Notes: generated by a model from the letters alone, not told the origin. Counted from the stretch's first letter, positions 25,062 through 37,854 are shown. The stretch: DNA of 64,000 bases from Rattus norvegicus (GCF_036323735.1 NC_086024.1:66956424-67020423), one strand, 5' to 3'. Program-made: numbers and translations.

Positions 25062-25227
25062 GGGTCTCTGCAAACATCATGGCTGGCAGATTAATGATCC
25101 ATGTGTGGCAAGAAGAAAATCTAGTTCAAAATGACTGAGTAGACAGTGTTGTTTGAAACTTCTAAAGCTTGACATCTGGTAGTTTATTTAGGCATATTTA
25201 AGAACAGTACAATTTGGAAAAAAGATT

Positions 25228-25581
25228 TATCTTAGGAGTTTATCACTATGAAGAGACACAATGGCCGAGGCAACTCTTATAAAGGCAAACATTTAACTGG
25301 GGTTGACTTACTGTTTCAGGGGTTCAGTCCATTATCATCATAGTGGGAAGCATGGCATTGTGCAAGCAGACTTGGTGCTGGAGGAGCCAAGAGTTCTACA
25401 TCTTGATCCAAAGGCAGCCAGGAGAGAATTTGACTCTACACTGGATGAAACTTGAGCACTAGGAGACCTGAAAGCCTGCCTCCACTTCCTCCAACAAGGC
25501 CACACCTCCAAGAAGGCCACACCACCTAATAGAGTCACTTCTTATGGACATATGTGGGCCAGTTACATTCAAACTACCACA
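25228..25581 (-). mobile_element. MT-type MaLR LTR, antisense
   Basis: The plus strand shows the reverse complement of the MT LTR: CTATGAAGAGACACAATGGC, AACAAGGCCACACCTCC and an end at TCAAACTACCACA. It is a diverged solo copy. Confidence 0.75.
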
Positions 25582-25743
25582 AGCTTCCTGGTGTAACACA
25601 AACCCATGAACACAAGGAGGCAAAATTACCTCAAAATTCTTCTCAAAGTGCATGTCATTCCTTTCATGAAGATGGGTTCTAAAGATAGGCTACATGTGTT
25701 ACCTTAAGGGTCTAGGGGAGGATCTAGTGTAGTCTCAGTCATA

Positions 25744-25995
25744 CACAAAGCACAGAGGTCATCTGTGGGGGAGATCCTGGCCAGATAGCACAAAGGTAAT
25801 CTAGGCTATTAACCAGCTCCTACCTGTGGAAGCCTTGGGCTGGGGATAAAGGGGGCAGCAGCTGGCTATACAGGTAATACAGAAGTCATTTAGACTGTTA
25901 CCCACCTTTGGTCCTGTTTGAGGGAGCTTGTGAGGAACCAGGTATCGTCTGGGCTTCCAGATAGCACAGGGGTTACCTAGGCTGTTAGCCACCCA
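25744..25995. repeat. Degenerate tandem repeat, about 85-90 bp period
   Basis: Related blocks recur: CAGATAGCACAAAGGTAATC at about 25782, ACAGAAGTCATTTAGACTGT at about 25879 and CAGATAGCACAGGGGTTACC at about 25958, each followed by TAGRCTRTTARCC. A shorter related block sits at about 25749. Confidence 0.6.
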
Positions 25996-28900
25996 TTCCC
26001 AGCCTTCTGGGTAGGAAACAGGTTATTCACCTTAAAACCCTGCATGTTTTAAGATTTCTTTAGTGCATTCTATGAGTGCATGAACTGTTATACTCACAAC
26101 AATACATTACTGTTACTTCCTTAAATGAGCATGTTACTGTCTAAATATATCAGTGAATTAGTGTGGCTTCCAAACTGAGGCACAGAAAATCCTTCTTTCA
26201 GAGGATGGTAGTTAATGTAGCGACTCTTACCTGGCTAAAGTGGTGATAATTTGTGACTGATGAATGCTTATCCTTAAACACGATCTGTGTCACTATCAGC
26301 AGCACTACTCCATCAAATTCCCAGGGACATTACGGAAGAAAGGAAGGTAAGAATATAAGGGCCAGAGGATAGGGATAGATGTCATAAAACACTGTTATCT
26401 ACACAAGGCATTGCCTTTGCAACCGTGAATACTTATTCACTAGGCTAAAGAATAGGCCTTCCAGCTTTCATCATTGATTGAGGAGGTACCTATGAGCTTC
26501 TATTCCTTCCAACAGAGGTAATAACTGTTAATGGTTGCTGGACTGAGTTATATGTGCAATTTTCTCTAAGATATAGTCAATGGGGAAGTAGGGTGGGAAG
26601 AAGAAAGGGTTCCAAGGCAAAGAAAAGGGTAGCAGAGGCCTATAGGGACCAAATATAATCACGGTAGGTTGAGTATATGTACTAAACTGTCAAAGTGGGG
26701 GAAATGTTCCACGTGAAGAAAGCAGAATTTGAAGAGTGGCCATATGACAGGAGGGTGGCCCAATTAGAGGGGACAGAAAAGGCTAAACACCCAGAGAGTA
26801 AGCCTACTCAGCATATTTCTGGAAGAAAATGAATCTTTCTATGGCAGAGTCAGAATAAACGAAGGGAGTCAGATTGGAAGATAAAATTAGGTAAGTGTGT
26901 GGGGTGATTCCATATATCATTGTAAATTACTTAGTTCTAATGTGACTGACAAGGAGGCAAACGGAAGGGACAGGAAGAAAAACAAGCTTTTATTTACCTC
27001 TTAAAAGGGCAATCCTAGTTACTGGCTGTGTGATCGAATGTAAAGGGTTAAGAATATTTATTTTCACCAAATAATTGGTATGGAAGACCATGGTGGTGGC
27101 GTCAGTACAGTAGGAGGTAAAAAACTGTAAAATTCTGGAAATATTCTACATTTATACTCCATAGGATTGGCTATAGCGTGTGAATAGGTGCAAGAGGATG
27201 AGAGAAATCAGTCCAAGGTTATAACATAAACAACTGGAAAGATAGCTTTGCCGTCAGAATGTTACTTCCCTATTAGACATGTTACGATGTATTTAACAGT
27301 TGCATATATGAATCTGGAGTTTTGAACATATAGATCTTTGCAGAAGATGGAAATTTCTACCTGGCAGATGTACTGATGATATTAAAACTATGAGATTAAG
27401 AAAGCTGACCAAGAAAGTGATAACAATAAGAAGTAGAGCAGAGGCTCTAAAAGGGGAAGTGAGGAGAAGAAAAAAAGATGAAGAGAGGTAGAGGAGAGCA
27501 GAATGAACTAAAAGGAAAAGGAGGCAGGAAGGACCAGGATTCAGAGAATGAAGTGAGGTGGGGGGAATCAACATGAGTCAGTGAGAAAACAAAGTTTTAT
27601 GTTTGAAGAGTGAGGTAAGACTATCAAGGAAGAGGGTGCTGACCTGGGTGGACACTGAGATCTGAGAAATGCTCAGCTTGTTCTCTGATGATTTCACAGC
27701 GTGTGTCCGTCTCAGTAAGTTCAACAGAAGTTCCAGGGGAGCGTTGGAGATTAAAAAACAAGTCCTAAAAGTTTCATGATCAAGCTGAACAAAAAGTGAG
27801 GCAGCAGATAAAGGGAAGGAAAAAAGCCCAAGAAGTTTGTCTTGGTATGGAAGAAATATTAACAGCCACAAACCTGTTTTCTGGTGTGAACTGGTAAAGG
27901 GAAGTGAAAACTGGTGACAGACAAGAAGGCAGGAAACGGTGGAGCTAGGTCTTTGAGTCTGACTGACACAATCCAGTGCACAGCTGGAACGGTTGGCTGT
28001 AGGTAGGAACAGGATTTGTCGATGGTAATGGGTTCACACAGAAGGAAAGAAAATGAGCTGTTCTTAGATGATGATGGGGAAATATTCTAGATTACACCAA
28101 TTTCCTTCCAGATGGAAAATTACAACTATAAATAATTAAATAAATTTTCTTTCTTTGTAAGTTAAAAGGTGTTTCTCCAATACTAGCTTTGATATTTCTA
28201 TGTCATTTTCCAAGTAGCAACCACAAAAGTTAATGAGTCCTCTGGGAATAAAAATGTAAGGAAGATATTTAGAGTTTTTGCTAACACAAACACACACACA
28301 CACACACACTGTATGTTTTAAATCATGGATATTATGTATTTATGACAAACATCCTTTTCTAATCTGGAACCTCCTAATATTTATAACAAAGAATAATAAA
28401 ATAATGCTACATGCACTTTGCATCTTTAAGGTCATCACCTTCTCTTTAAATTGGTCTTCTGGAAAATTTTCTCCAGTGCTCAGTTCAGCTCTGTGGGGAA
28501 CATTTTGAAGCACTTGCTCATGACATGATTTTACAGTAAAGTTGAAGTTTGCCTTTCCACAGTAACTTGTTCTTTAATTAGGTCTAAAAGTATGTCTAGT
28601 CCAGAGTTTCTAAAGAACCACACATAAATTTCTTCTTAATTGGTCCACAGAGAGACCCTCTTGTAAGAGTTTCTTGGTCATATATTTTATACATGCCTCA
28701 AACTATATCTGTTTTGTGGAGATGGCCAATGTAAATTAGCATATTAAAGACTTTTAAAAATTCTTTGGATAATAAGGCACCTCTGAGTCCCAGTGTTGGC
28801 TATCCTCATCTATGAAATTCTTACTTTTCATTTAACAAAAACATAATAAATTGGGAAATGATGCTTTAGAGTTATTTCTTTACAAAACTACAGTATTCCA

Positions 28901-29294
28901 TAATAAAATTATTTGAAATGTTTTGATAGGGTTATTCTAATGCTTGAAATTAAAGTGATATATACTCAGAAGCATGTTCTAGTGAACTTATTATTCATTT
29001 CTTATATGGAGAACATAAATAATCCACTGATACAACCAATCTGCTCTCACACAGACACTATGAGGAATACATTGAGTGCTACAAAATTAAAGATTGTCTC
29101 TTAAAAATTTTCTTATGGTCTACAAACTGCCTCCCTGAAGTCAATACTGCTAACATTGGCTACTATATAGTTCTAGTTTACCCCATGGAAGACTAGACTT
29201 CTAGATCCTTTATCTTAGACTTCAACATAAGACTTCAGCTGACCAAGTAGATGAAGTATAAATGTTAAATCGGAGCCAAAATTTTGACAATATG
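25996..29294. other. No gene seen apart from a short (CA)n
   Basis: Unique-looking sequence. A purine-rich stretch at about 27400-27560 gives long chance ORFs on the minus strand. Confidence 0.5.
28289..28309. repeat. (CA)n microsatellite
   Basis: Ten CA units. Confidence 0.95.
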
Positions 29295-29592
29295 AGATTT
29301 TTACTTCTTTAAATTTCATTTTATTTTTAATTACATGAATATTGGTTTGTGTGAATGTGTGTGGATGCAGGCAGAGACGAAGGCTAGTCAATATGGGTGC
29401 TGGGGATCTAATGTAGGTCCTCTATAAGAGCAATATGTCTTTTTTTGTTTGTTGTTTTTTGTTTTGTTTTCCGGAGCTGAGTACCGAACCCAGGGCCTTG
29501 GGCTTGCTAGGCAAGCGCTCTACCACTGAGCTAAATCCCCAATCCGCAATATGTCTTTTTAAGGGCTTAGTCATCTCTGCACTCCAAGAGAC
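29295..29592 (-). repeat. B2 SINE, antisense, split by an ID element
   Basis: The left half (29295-29440) has GGGTGCTGGGGATCTAATG. The right half (29560-29592) has AGTCATCTCTGCACTCC. The ID at 29441-29545 separates them. Confidence 0.75.
29441..29545 (-). repeat. ID SINE, antisense, inserted in a B2
   Basis: A T-rich tail precedes CCGGAGCTGAGTACCGAACC and CCACTGAGCTAAATCCCCAA. The duplication GCAATATGTCTTTTT is present on both sides (about 29430 and 29546). It carries the GGCTTGCTAGGCAAGCG subtype. Confidence 0.95.
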
Positions 29593-29911
29593 TTCTAATG
29601 GTTTAGGGAGAGGAAGCATGTTTTTTCCCTTATAACCAAAGATGCCTTACATAGAATTGTCAAGGCAATCCCCTTGGACCAGCATGGATCATCTGAAAGA
29701 CAACTGGACATCATGTGGAAGATAGAGTTAAGCCACTAACATTATGGGCTGCTATTGCACCATCGACTGCCCTGAGAAAAGAGCAAAGATGGATATACCA
29801 TAACTTGATCTACAGGGAAAAGAGAAATATCTCTCTCCATTGTTATCTTTAAGAAACACAATGAACCTACATGACTAATCTATGTGTCAGAGAATAAGAA
29901 TCAGTACTACC

Positions 29912-30293
29912 TGCCTTAGTTAGGGTTTCTAGTACTGTGAAGAGACACCATGACCGTGGCAATATTTACAAAGGAAAACATTTAATTGGATCTGGCTTCC
30001 AGGTTCAGAGACTTAGTCCATTATTGTCATGGTGGGAAGCATAGTGATGCAGGGAGACTTGGGGCTGGCAAGGTAGCTGAGAGTTCTACATTGGGATCAG
30101 CAGAAGCAAACAGTCACTGGGCCTAGACTGAGCATTTAAAGCCTCAAAGCTCACCCCCAGTGACAAACTTCCTCTAACAAGGCCACACCGATTCCAACAA
30201 GGCCACATCTCCAAATCCCTGCTAATCCCACTCCATAATGACCAAGCACCAAATATATGAGCTTATAAGGTCCATCCCTATCCAAACTACCAC
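29912..30293 (-). mobile_element. MT-type MaLR LTR, antisense
   Basis: The plus strand begins TGCCTTAGTTAGGGTTTCTA and ends TATCCAAACTACCAC. The middle has GTGAAGAGACACCATGACC and AACAAGGCCACATCTCC. It is close to full LTR length. Confidence 0.78.
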
Positions 30294-31892
30294 TTACCCA
30301 ATGATAATATATTACAAATAACCAAATCATGTTCGTTAGCAAACAGTCCTTCCTATTTCTACTTATGAAATACATAATGGAAGAATGATTTTGCAGAATA
30401 ACCACTAGAAAAATGCTAATGTAAAATCTATTTAAATGAAGTAAGAAAATGATGGAGACTGTTAAAATAATTACTTAAGTATTAATAAATTTAAATTGTA
30501 ACTAAAAGTAAATTGAGAAATGTGAACAGAAAATTTCATTTTAATGACTTTTCCCTAATACATGTACTGAGTCATAGAATCACTTCAAGTGATTATGTGA
30601 AATTATATTTAAATAATATGAAGTTAAGCTTAAAAATTGAGTAAAGTGGTTGAAATTTTGATAATTACATGAGGTACAATTAGCAAAAAGATTCTACCAT
30701 TCTTGGGGCCTCAGGAAGCACAATTAGATGGGGAGAGAAGGAAACAAGTTTTCAGGGCCCTGGCTAAAGGAAAATAATCCAGATGTAGATTTGACTGTCT
30801 AAAGACCCATGGTTTGAAATTCAAAGGCAATATTCAAATTAATAAAAGGAATTTAGGTTTGACTGTGTCAGGGTGAGCAAAGTGGGAAGGGATTACCAGC
30901 AAAATATTTGACTAGATAAAGGGGCTGGGACAGCAAACAATTCCAGGCAAAAAAATAAGTAAGAATTGAGAGTCCTTTGGGTTTCTCCCTGAAAAATGCC
31001 TGCCTAATTACTGTATTTACAAACACTCAATGGCATTATGACACATAGATAAACAGGCAGCAAGGTTCACTTACTATCCAAATAGATGTTAAACTACCAA
31101 GGCAAAATGGCAAGGCTGCAACTACATTTCAGAAAATTCATAAATTATGTCATAGAACATTAAGATCTATCCAGAATAACTATAACCACCAATATTAACT
31201 CCACCAAGATGCTACAATATTTATAATGAACTTTGTTCGCAACTAAATCCAACCATGACAATCAGTTAAAGGTACAAAGAAAAGAGTCTTATGCCCTTTG
31301 AAAAATACCTAACAAATCTAAAAATAAGAAACATAAAAATTAGAAACACCTGATACTATTAAAGAGCTTTTCTTAAAGTGTCAATATTCAACTGCTTGGG
31401 GCATGTAAATTGTTTCCTCCAACCTCCTAACTAATCTTTAATACGGAGTTCTGTTTTTCTGGGTATACTCCTTATTCTAGTCTAAAGAATTGACCAGATC
31501 CACCATGCTATTAACTGGCCTAAATCAGTTAGTCATAACTGTCATACTCCCATCTCATTAGTGATTGGTTCCAGCATGGAATATACAGCTAATAACATTT
31601 CTATCCTGTTATTATCTGCAAAAGAAGGAAACCTGCGACAGAGAAAGGTCAGAGTCAAGAAAAGAAACCAAAAAACAAAGACAAACTTCTGGTATACTAC
31701 TTCTGGAGATGCCTGGCCTTTAGACTTTTTGTTAGAGAAAAAAAAATAAGCCTTTTATTGTTTGGATAGACTTAAATGTTAGCTTTGTTCCTGGAATCTG
31801 CAGGAATCATAACTTAGATGCTAGAATTGGGGCTTGTGGGGTATCACTTTGTTTGTTTCATTTATTTAAAAGTATAATAGAAAATGCACTCA
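30294..31892. other. No gene seen
   Basis: AT-rich unique-looking sequence. Confidence 0.5.
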
Positions 31893-31986
31893 TGGGGTTG
31901 GTGATTTAGCTCAGTGGTAGAGCGCTTGCCTAGCAAGTGCAAGGCCCTGGGTTCTGTTCCCAGCTCCGAGAAAAAAAGAAAAAAAG
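31893..31986 (+). repeat. ID SINE, sense
   Basis: TGGGGTTGGTGATTTAGCTC and CTCAGTGGTAGAGCGCTTGC (Pol III A box) are followed by GGTTCTGTTCCCAGCTCC (B box region) and an A-rich tail. Near-perfect duplications AAAATGCACTCA/AAAATTCACTCA flank it. Confidence 0.95.
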
Positions 31987-32410
31987 AAAATTCACTCACA
32001 ACAAATGAAAACTTTGTAGACATTTTTAATGTATGCTTTCAATTCCTTTCTGGTTTTCTCTGTTCTTTTATCTTAGCTCTTTTTTGCCTCACTTTTCAGG
32101 TATCACCTTTTCGTGTATATTACAATTTAGAGGGAAAAATGTTTTTACATAAAGGGTATGTGGTGTTAATTTCTTCATTCTTCAAAATGCCAATAATTTT
32201 TATCTTGCCCTGTTAATACTTTGTTTAGTTGTAAGTTTAAAAGCATTTTCCTTCAGATCTTCTAAGTCAGTGCTTGTATGTCACCACCTTAGCATTAATT
32301 TTCAGAGATCTGGTAAACTAAAACTGTCTTCCCTACCAAACATTTGTCCTACCAAACTTTGCTCATTACTGTAGAGGAGGGGAAGAAAAAAGAAGAGAAG
32401 AAGGGTATCC

Positions 32411-32764
32411 TAGAGTTGTATTGATGCGAAGAGATACCATGACTACAGCAAGGCTTATAAAGGAAAACATTTAATTGAGGCTGGATTACTGTTCAGATGT
32501 TTAGTCCATTATTGTCATGGTGGAAAGCATGGGGTCATGCAGACAGACAGAATGCGGGAGAGGAAGCTGAGAGTTCTACATCTGGATCTGCAGTCAGCAG
32601 GAAGAGAGATCCACTGGACCTGACTAGAGCACTTGAAATTCCAAAGTCCATTCCCAATGATACACTTCCTCCAACAAAGTCATCCCTACTTCAACAAAGC
32701 CACACTTCCTAACAGTGCCACTTCCTATGGGCTTATGGGGGCCATTTTCATTTAAACCACCACA
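32411..32764 (-). mobile_element. MT-type MaLR LTR, antisense
   Basis: The plus strand shows GATGCGAAGAGATACCATGA and AAAGGAAAACATTTAATTGA, and ends TTTAAACCACCACA. It is a diverged solo LTR. Confidence 0.72.
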
Positions 32765-33084
32765 GAGGGAAAGGAGAAGTGATAAGGAGGGGAGGAAGAA
32801 GTGGAGGAGGAACTCTTCCTATTGGTTTTAAAGAGTTGGTGTGCCCTACTTCTTTACTTCCGTTCCACCTTTCCTCCATCCTTCCCTTTAAAACCTTTTA
32901 TAATGACAGATTTTTTGGATGCAGTTGGAAGCTGAGAGAGAAAAAAAGAGTCCTTTACCTTCTCCCACAATATTTACTAGAATTTGTGTTATAAAAGTTT
33001 GTACGAGGAATAAAAACAAAATTTTAACTGGTTCTTATAGGTGAAATAAAAAAATTAAGAATTACATTAATTTTAATCTTCAGT

Positions 33085-33152
33085 CCTGAGCATTGAGCCC
33101 AGCTCATTACACCTAGTGGGCAAGTGCTCTACCACTGAGCTCCACTCCCAAA
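33085..33152 (-). repeat. ID/B4-like SINE fragment, antisense
   Basis: ATTGAGCCCAGCTCATTAC and GTGCTCTACCACTGAGCTCC are the reverse complement of a diverged ID-like head. Confidence 0.6.
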
Positions 33153-33799
33153 CTTTATATTAGTGTTTTGACTTAGTTCCCTCCACCCTTTCTTTTGAAG
33201 ACTCAGCCAAAAGGTATTTTACAGAAAATTTGTGTCTATGTGATGGTTAATTCTGCCTCTCACTGAATAGAAATATATATTCTACCCTCAGAGCATGTTT
33301 AACACCACTCAGTAATACTTGTCCAATTTGCAAAAGGGTTATCAAAATGATTTGCCTTTTAACCTAACAGTAACAGTTTGATCCTTCTATTTTTTAAACA
33401 CTCTTATTTTAAGAATACCATTTAGTAACAGTAGTAACTTTTTTCTTGGAAGAGAATACAGGACTTTTCATCTAAATTGTATTTAAATTCCTTGGTGATA
33501 GTCACTATCTGTGTTAAAATAGCTCTGAAAGAAACAGTGTTATGCTATCTAAATAGCTAGAGCAGTTTTCAAGAGAAGCCTACTGATGAGCTGTAGCCGG
33601 AGGGAAACCACAGTGGATTCTGACAAGACAATCTTTTTCAGTCAGGACTTACCCATAGCAATACAAGAATAACATTCTAAGTATGAGTTTGCACATATTT
33701 CACACACATGTTGCACACATTCATTACACCCTTAGACATGATTGAGGGTACCTGGCAAAATTGGCTCCATGGCTCAGGAAATTTGACAAATATCACTGT

Positions 33800-34558
33800 G
33801 TATTAGTCAGGGTCCTCTAGTGCCAGGAGCCAACAAAGAGAAGCCAAAATCTAACAGGTGATCTTCCTGAGATGAGTCTGCCTTGGATCATAATCTATGA
33901 CAATGCCCAAAAATATTCATTTTTGGGAAGATTCCTGCCATTAATATACTTTTTCTGTTATTATTAAATAAATAACAATCACTAGGTATTGGCCCGCCCT
34001 TTTGAGTAGATTTATATAGACTTGCCAAGATGTATTATCTTGTAGTGATGCTATCTATATAGACAAATAGATAATGGTTCTATAGAAGTTCTGACTTGAC
34101 TCAAATAATTTTAGGAAGAAAGTTTTTAGAGATGCTCTTAGTTGCTAGAAAGGTGTAATAAAGTTAGAATCAAGAATAGAATGTGCCCACTTCTCAGAAT
34201 AGTAAGTAAAGGTTGCATAATGAGAAATACAATGAGTTTTCATAATTACACTCAAAAGGAGAAGTAGACCTGGGACAATTTTGTATTTAGGGAAAAACAT
34301 TTAGGTCTAAAGATAAAGTCACAGATGTACATTATGATAAGGCAAGGCCATGCAAAAACTGCTGCCTTGAACTTTTAATAAGAATATTATAATGAAACAT
34401 TGCTTTTGACTTAATGTCAACATCCTTCTGTAACTCCCATTCCTTGTAACATTTTGTCTCTGAGGTAATTTACTAAAGAATTTTTGTCTAAGAAGGTATA
34501 AAGGACCAGAGAAGAGAAATAAAGTCGTTTGGTTGAATAGTTTATCTTGGAGTGCTTT
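33800..34558 (+). mobile_element. Possible LTR-like remnant
   Basis: A TATA-like GGTATAAAGGACC (about 34495) and GAAATAAAGTC (about 34517) sit in promoter-polyA order, followed by a U5-like tail up to the CATC repeat. No ends or duplications were found. Confidence 0.3.
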
Positions 34559-34560
34559 GC

Positions 34561-34602
34561 TCCATCTATCCATCCATCCATCCATCCATCCATCTATCTA
34601 TG
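34561..34602. repeat. (CATC)n/(CTAT)n microsatellite
   Basis: Tetranucleotide CATC units with CTAT variants at the ends. Confidence 0.95.
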
Positions 34603-35121
34603 CAAATGTGTATGTCTGTCCATATGTTTGTGTGTAGGGAATATGTGTATGTATGTAAGCATGCATGAATACTTGTGGAATTGATTGTGACTGACAGTTT
34701 GGCCCAGCTAGAGTGTGGGTGTATGAATGTTTGAACGTATATGTGTCTGTGCATATTTACCAGTACAAAAAAATCTTTCCTTCCCTCTGGTTCACAAAGA
34801 GTTCACCAGCTTAGGCTTCTGACTGACTCACTAGCAACAAATCCTTTCACTTAATCCCCTGCAGTTTTATGATGGTGCTAAACAGTTTCTCACCTCAGAG
34901 GAACTCAGAGGAGGCAGGTCAGCTACTGAAGCAAAGTGACTTAGACATAAGATAGGTAAACATTTTATTACTATACAGCAACCAGAAATATCTGGTAAGA
35001 CCAAGTTTTACACCCACACCCACACCCCACCCCAGTCTTAGGAGTTCTTCCCCCTCCACTGCCTCAGAAAGACCCAATCAAGAAAGAAGAACAGCGGGGC
35101 TGGTCCCCCAGCACTCTAGAG

Positions 35122-35339
35122 TAGTGATTCTCAACCTTCCTAATACCCCTTTAATACAGCTCCTCCTGTTATGGTGACCTACAACCATAAAATTTTCACT
35201 GCTACTTCATAACCATAATTTGCTACTGTTACAAATTTTAATGTAAATATCTGATTCACAAGATTATCTGATATGTAATGCCTGTGAAAGTGTAATTTGA
35301 CTCCCAAAGGGGTCCTAACCCACAGGTTTAGAACCACTG
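35122..35339 (+). mobile_element. URR1-like hAT-Charlie non-autonomous DNA transposon
   Basis: The 218-bp element has inverted ends, TAGTGATTCTCAACCTT on the left and TTTAGAACCACTG on the right (consensus CAGTGGTTCTCAACCTT). The interior includes ACCATAAAATTTTCACTGC and CCCAAAGGGGTCCTAACC, typical of URR1. It is flanked by 8-bp duplications CTCTAGAG/CCCTAGAG (7 of 8 match). It has no coding capacity. Confidence 0.9.
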
Positions 35340-35407
35340 CCCTAGAGAAACAAAACTGATAGAAATGAATAAATTCATATTGATAGAATATATAAATATA
35401 CATATAT

Positions 35408-35913
35408 TGAAGGGACTGAGGTAGCAGAATAAACTCCATTTTGTTTTTAAGGCTCCATTCGAAGTCAACTTGCCCTTAGAGAGGCATGGACTCCACCCTT
35501 GAGGTTTGAGAAAAGTCACAAAATGTCCCTGGCAGTTGCAAAATAGACACAGCAGCTGCAGTTAGCTGATAACAGAATGGGCTAAGAAAATGTAAGTTGT
35601 TCCCAGGTCAGAACTCTCCTTTTTGATGCATTCTCCCTCCTTGTGGTTTAACCAGGTTCTGTAAACCAAACACCTTAATGGCCAACATTTCTTTACCCTC
35701 TCATGTAATGCAAAGAGTTGGAAATCCCCGATTGCAGGTTTTTTGTTTTTGTTTGTTTGTTTGTTTTATTAAATTCCATTCCCCTAGATCTCTGGCCACT
35801 CTCGTACCCTGTTGTATCAGGAAGATTCACAGCTTGAATAAAGACTCTTATATGATTGTATCGGAGTTGTGGTTCCTGGTGGTCTCTGGGGTTTTCGCAA
35901 CCAGGGCACAACA
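35408..35913 (+). mobile_element. Solo LTR, ERV1-type
   Basis: This 506-bp element begins TGAAGGGACTGAGG and ends GGGCACAACA. It is flanked by a 4-bp duplication, ATAT (35404-35407, 35914-35917), as expected for ERV1. An AATAAA lies near 35837 upstream of a U5-like tail. The T-rich (TTTG)n stretch at about 35740-35765 is probably internal expansion. Confidence 0.75.
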
Positions 35914-35929
35914 ATATCGATATCGATGA

Positions 35930-36410
35930 GGATTTATTAGAACACTTTACAAACTGTGATCCAGCTAGTCCAACAATGGCTGTCTCCCAATGGAAAAGCC
36001 AAAAATTCAATAGTTGTTGAGTCCACGTGGCTAGATGTCTCAGCTTGTCCTCAGTGTACTTTGGAAACCTGACTTAATCCCTGGCTCTAAAACCAGTGAA
36101 AGGATGTCTCAGCACCAGAATCTATGAACTTGCCAATGAGAATGACGGCAAACAGGCAAAAACCAAAAGCTCCCTTCTTCCAGGTCCTTTATATAAGCGG
36201 CTGTGAGAAGGTATAGCCCAGTTTCAGGGTGGGCAACCAGACCTCAAATAATCCATATTTAAAGTGGGTTTCTGAACTCAAGTGATCCGGATTTAAGGTG
36301 AGTCTTCCTATCTCAAATGATAAAACTAACTAAAAATCCTCAACAGGTGTGTCCAGTTGCATGAATTTTTCGTTAATTCTAGATGTAATCAAATTGACAA
36401 ACAATAAAAG
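35930..36410 (-). mobile_element. Probable rodent ERV LTR, antisense
   Basis: GATTTATTAGAACACTTTAC, CTTTATATAAGCGGCTGTGA and the three-fold related phrases around GGTGGGCAACCAGACCTC, AAAGTGGGTTTCTGAACTC and AAGGTGAGTCTTCCTATCTC match a common rodent LTR type. Class not resolved. Confidence 0.5.
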
Positions 36411-36489
36411 AATAGACATCTCTTGTGTGTCTCCAAGAGAGTCCCAGAATAGATGAACATCCTAGAAGCTCTAAGAAGCCCACTATCTT

Positions 36490-37625
36490 AAGTCTGTTCA
36501 GACTGATATAACAGAATTTCTCAGCTTGGGAGGCCTATAAAAAGTTGTGTTTCTTACAGTCCTGGTAACTGAGACGTCTAAGGAGATGTGGGAAGACTTG
36601 CTGCCCCCATGAGGCACTCTTCCTGGTTCAGGGGCAAGGTCTTCTTGTGTTAGAGTTGTCACTGTAGCCATGTACCTAAGATGATGACAGCATAAGAGAG
36701 GGAACATTTCCTTTAGATTAGAATGGATCTTGACTGAGTCCAAAAGGTCTTTGGTCTATGGTTGTTTGGCTCTGTTGGTTTTGGGATTGTTGTGAGATAA
36801 AACACCATGGTAAAAAGTTCTTAGTAGAGCTGAGCTGCTCACTACAAAGCAGACAGAGCAGTAAAGGGGGCTGGTGTTAGAACTAAGTCCCAAAGAAATC
36901 ACAGCATGCAGCAGAGCTCACCTAGGTTTATTGGGAGGGGAAACAGAGACAGGCTCTGGGAGAGGGAGGAGAGAAAAGAGAGAGGTGCAGGGAGAATGAG
37001 GCTTTTATCAGATGTGTGGTACATGCATAAAGGGGCATGCAACAGGGCCATGACACATGTGCAAAGGATCAACACTGTCACCTCTGGAGCTAGATCCCTT
37101 GAGAGCTGGCTGTTAAGATACCTGTTGTGCAGTCACTTCTAGCTGTCCATGGATGTGCCTGATTGCCAACAGTTGGGGACAAGGTGCCATCTTTCCAGGC
37201 CATGTACCTACTCCAGCCTACTCTCAATAATGCCATGTCATGTACCTATCAAGGATTTAAATCCATCAAGCAAATAATCCATCAATTAAGTCACGGTCCC
37301 CATAAGCTAATCGAATTTCAAGGGCACCACTAGCAGAGGACCATGCCTTCTTAAACCATAAGCCTTTTGGGAAAACATTTCATATACAAACCATATTACT
37401 GTAATCTCACATGAGAATGGTCCACTGAGTGTTCTCCCTGTCCCTACTTTCTTTCTCTCTCTCTCTCTCCTTCTCCCCTTCCCTCTATCCCACACTGGCA
37501 TTTTTTATAAAGGCACCAAGAAGACTCCTATGTCTTATTCAAAGCTCACACATCTAAGTGCCATCATCTTGAGGGTGAGGATCTCGACAGGGATTTTGGA
37601 GGGACAGAAACCTCTGAGTCTCAGT
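36490..37625 (+). mobile_element. Ancient MaLR/MST-like element split by a younger antisense LTR-like insert
   Basis: The left part (to about 36760) has GGAGGCCTATAAAAAGTTGT and CTTACAGTCCTGGTAACTG. The right part (about 37250-37625) has TAAAGGCACCAAGAAGACTC and CAGGGATTTTGGAGGGACAG, in the same order as MST-like LTRs. About 36866-37200 is foreign, with TTTATTGGGAGGGGAAAC suggesting an antisense polyadenylation signal. Confidence 0.4.
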
Positions 37626-37854
37626 ACTCGAGTATAGAGAAACAATGTAAATGTAATAAGATTTGAATATTGAAAACTTATTTGGATTTTTTTGTTACTC
37701 ATTAGTTATTTTAAAAGAATGCTTATTAACATTGGTGATAATCACAAGAGTAAGGGACACTACTCTGATGGAATAATTTAATTTTTACAAAAAATGTTTG
37801 TTAAAATTTCTGTGTCCTGAGCAGGTTATGTTTTAATGATTGTGGGGGTGGGGG

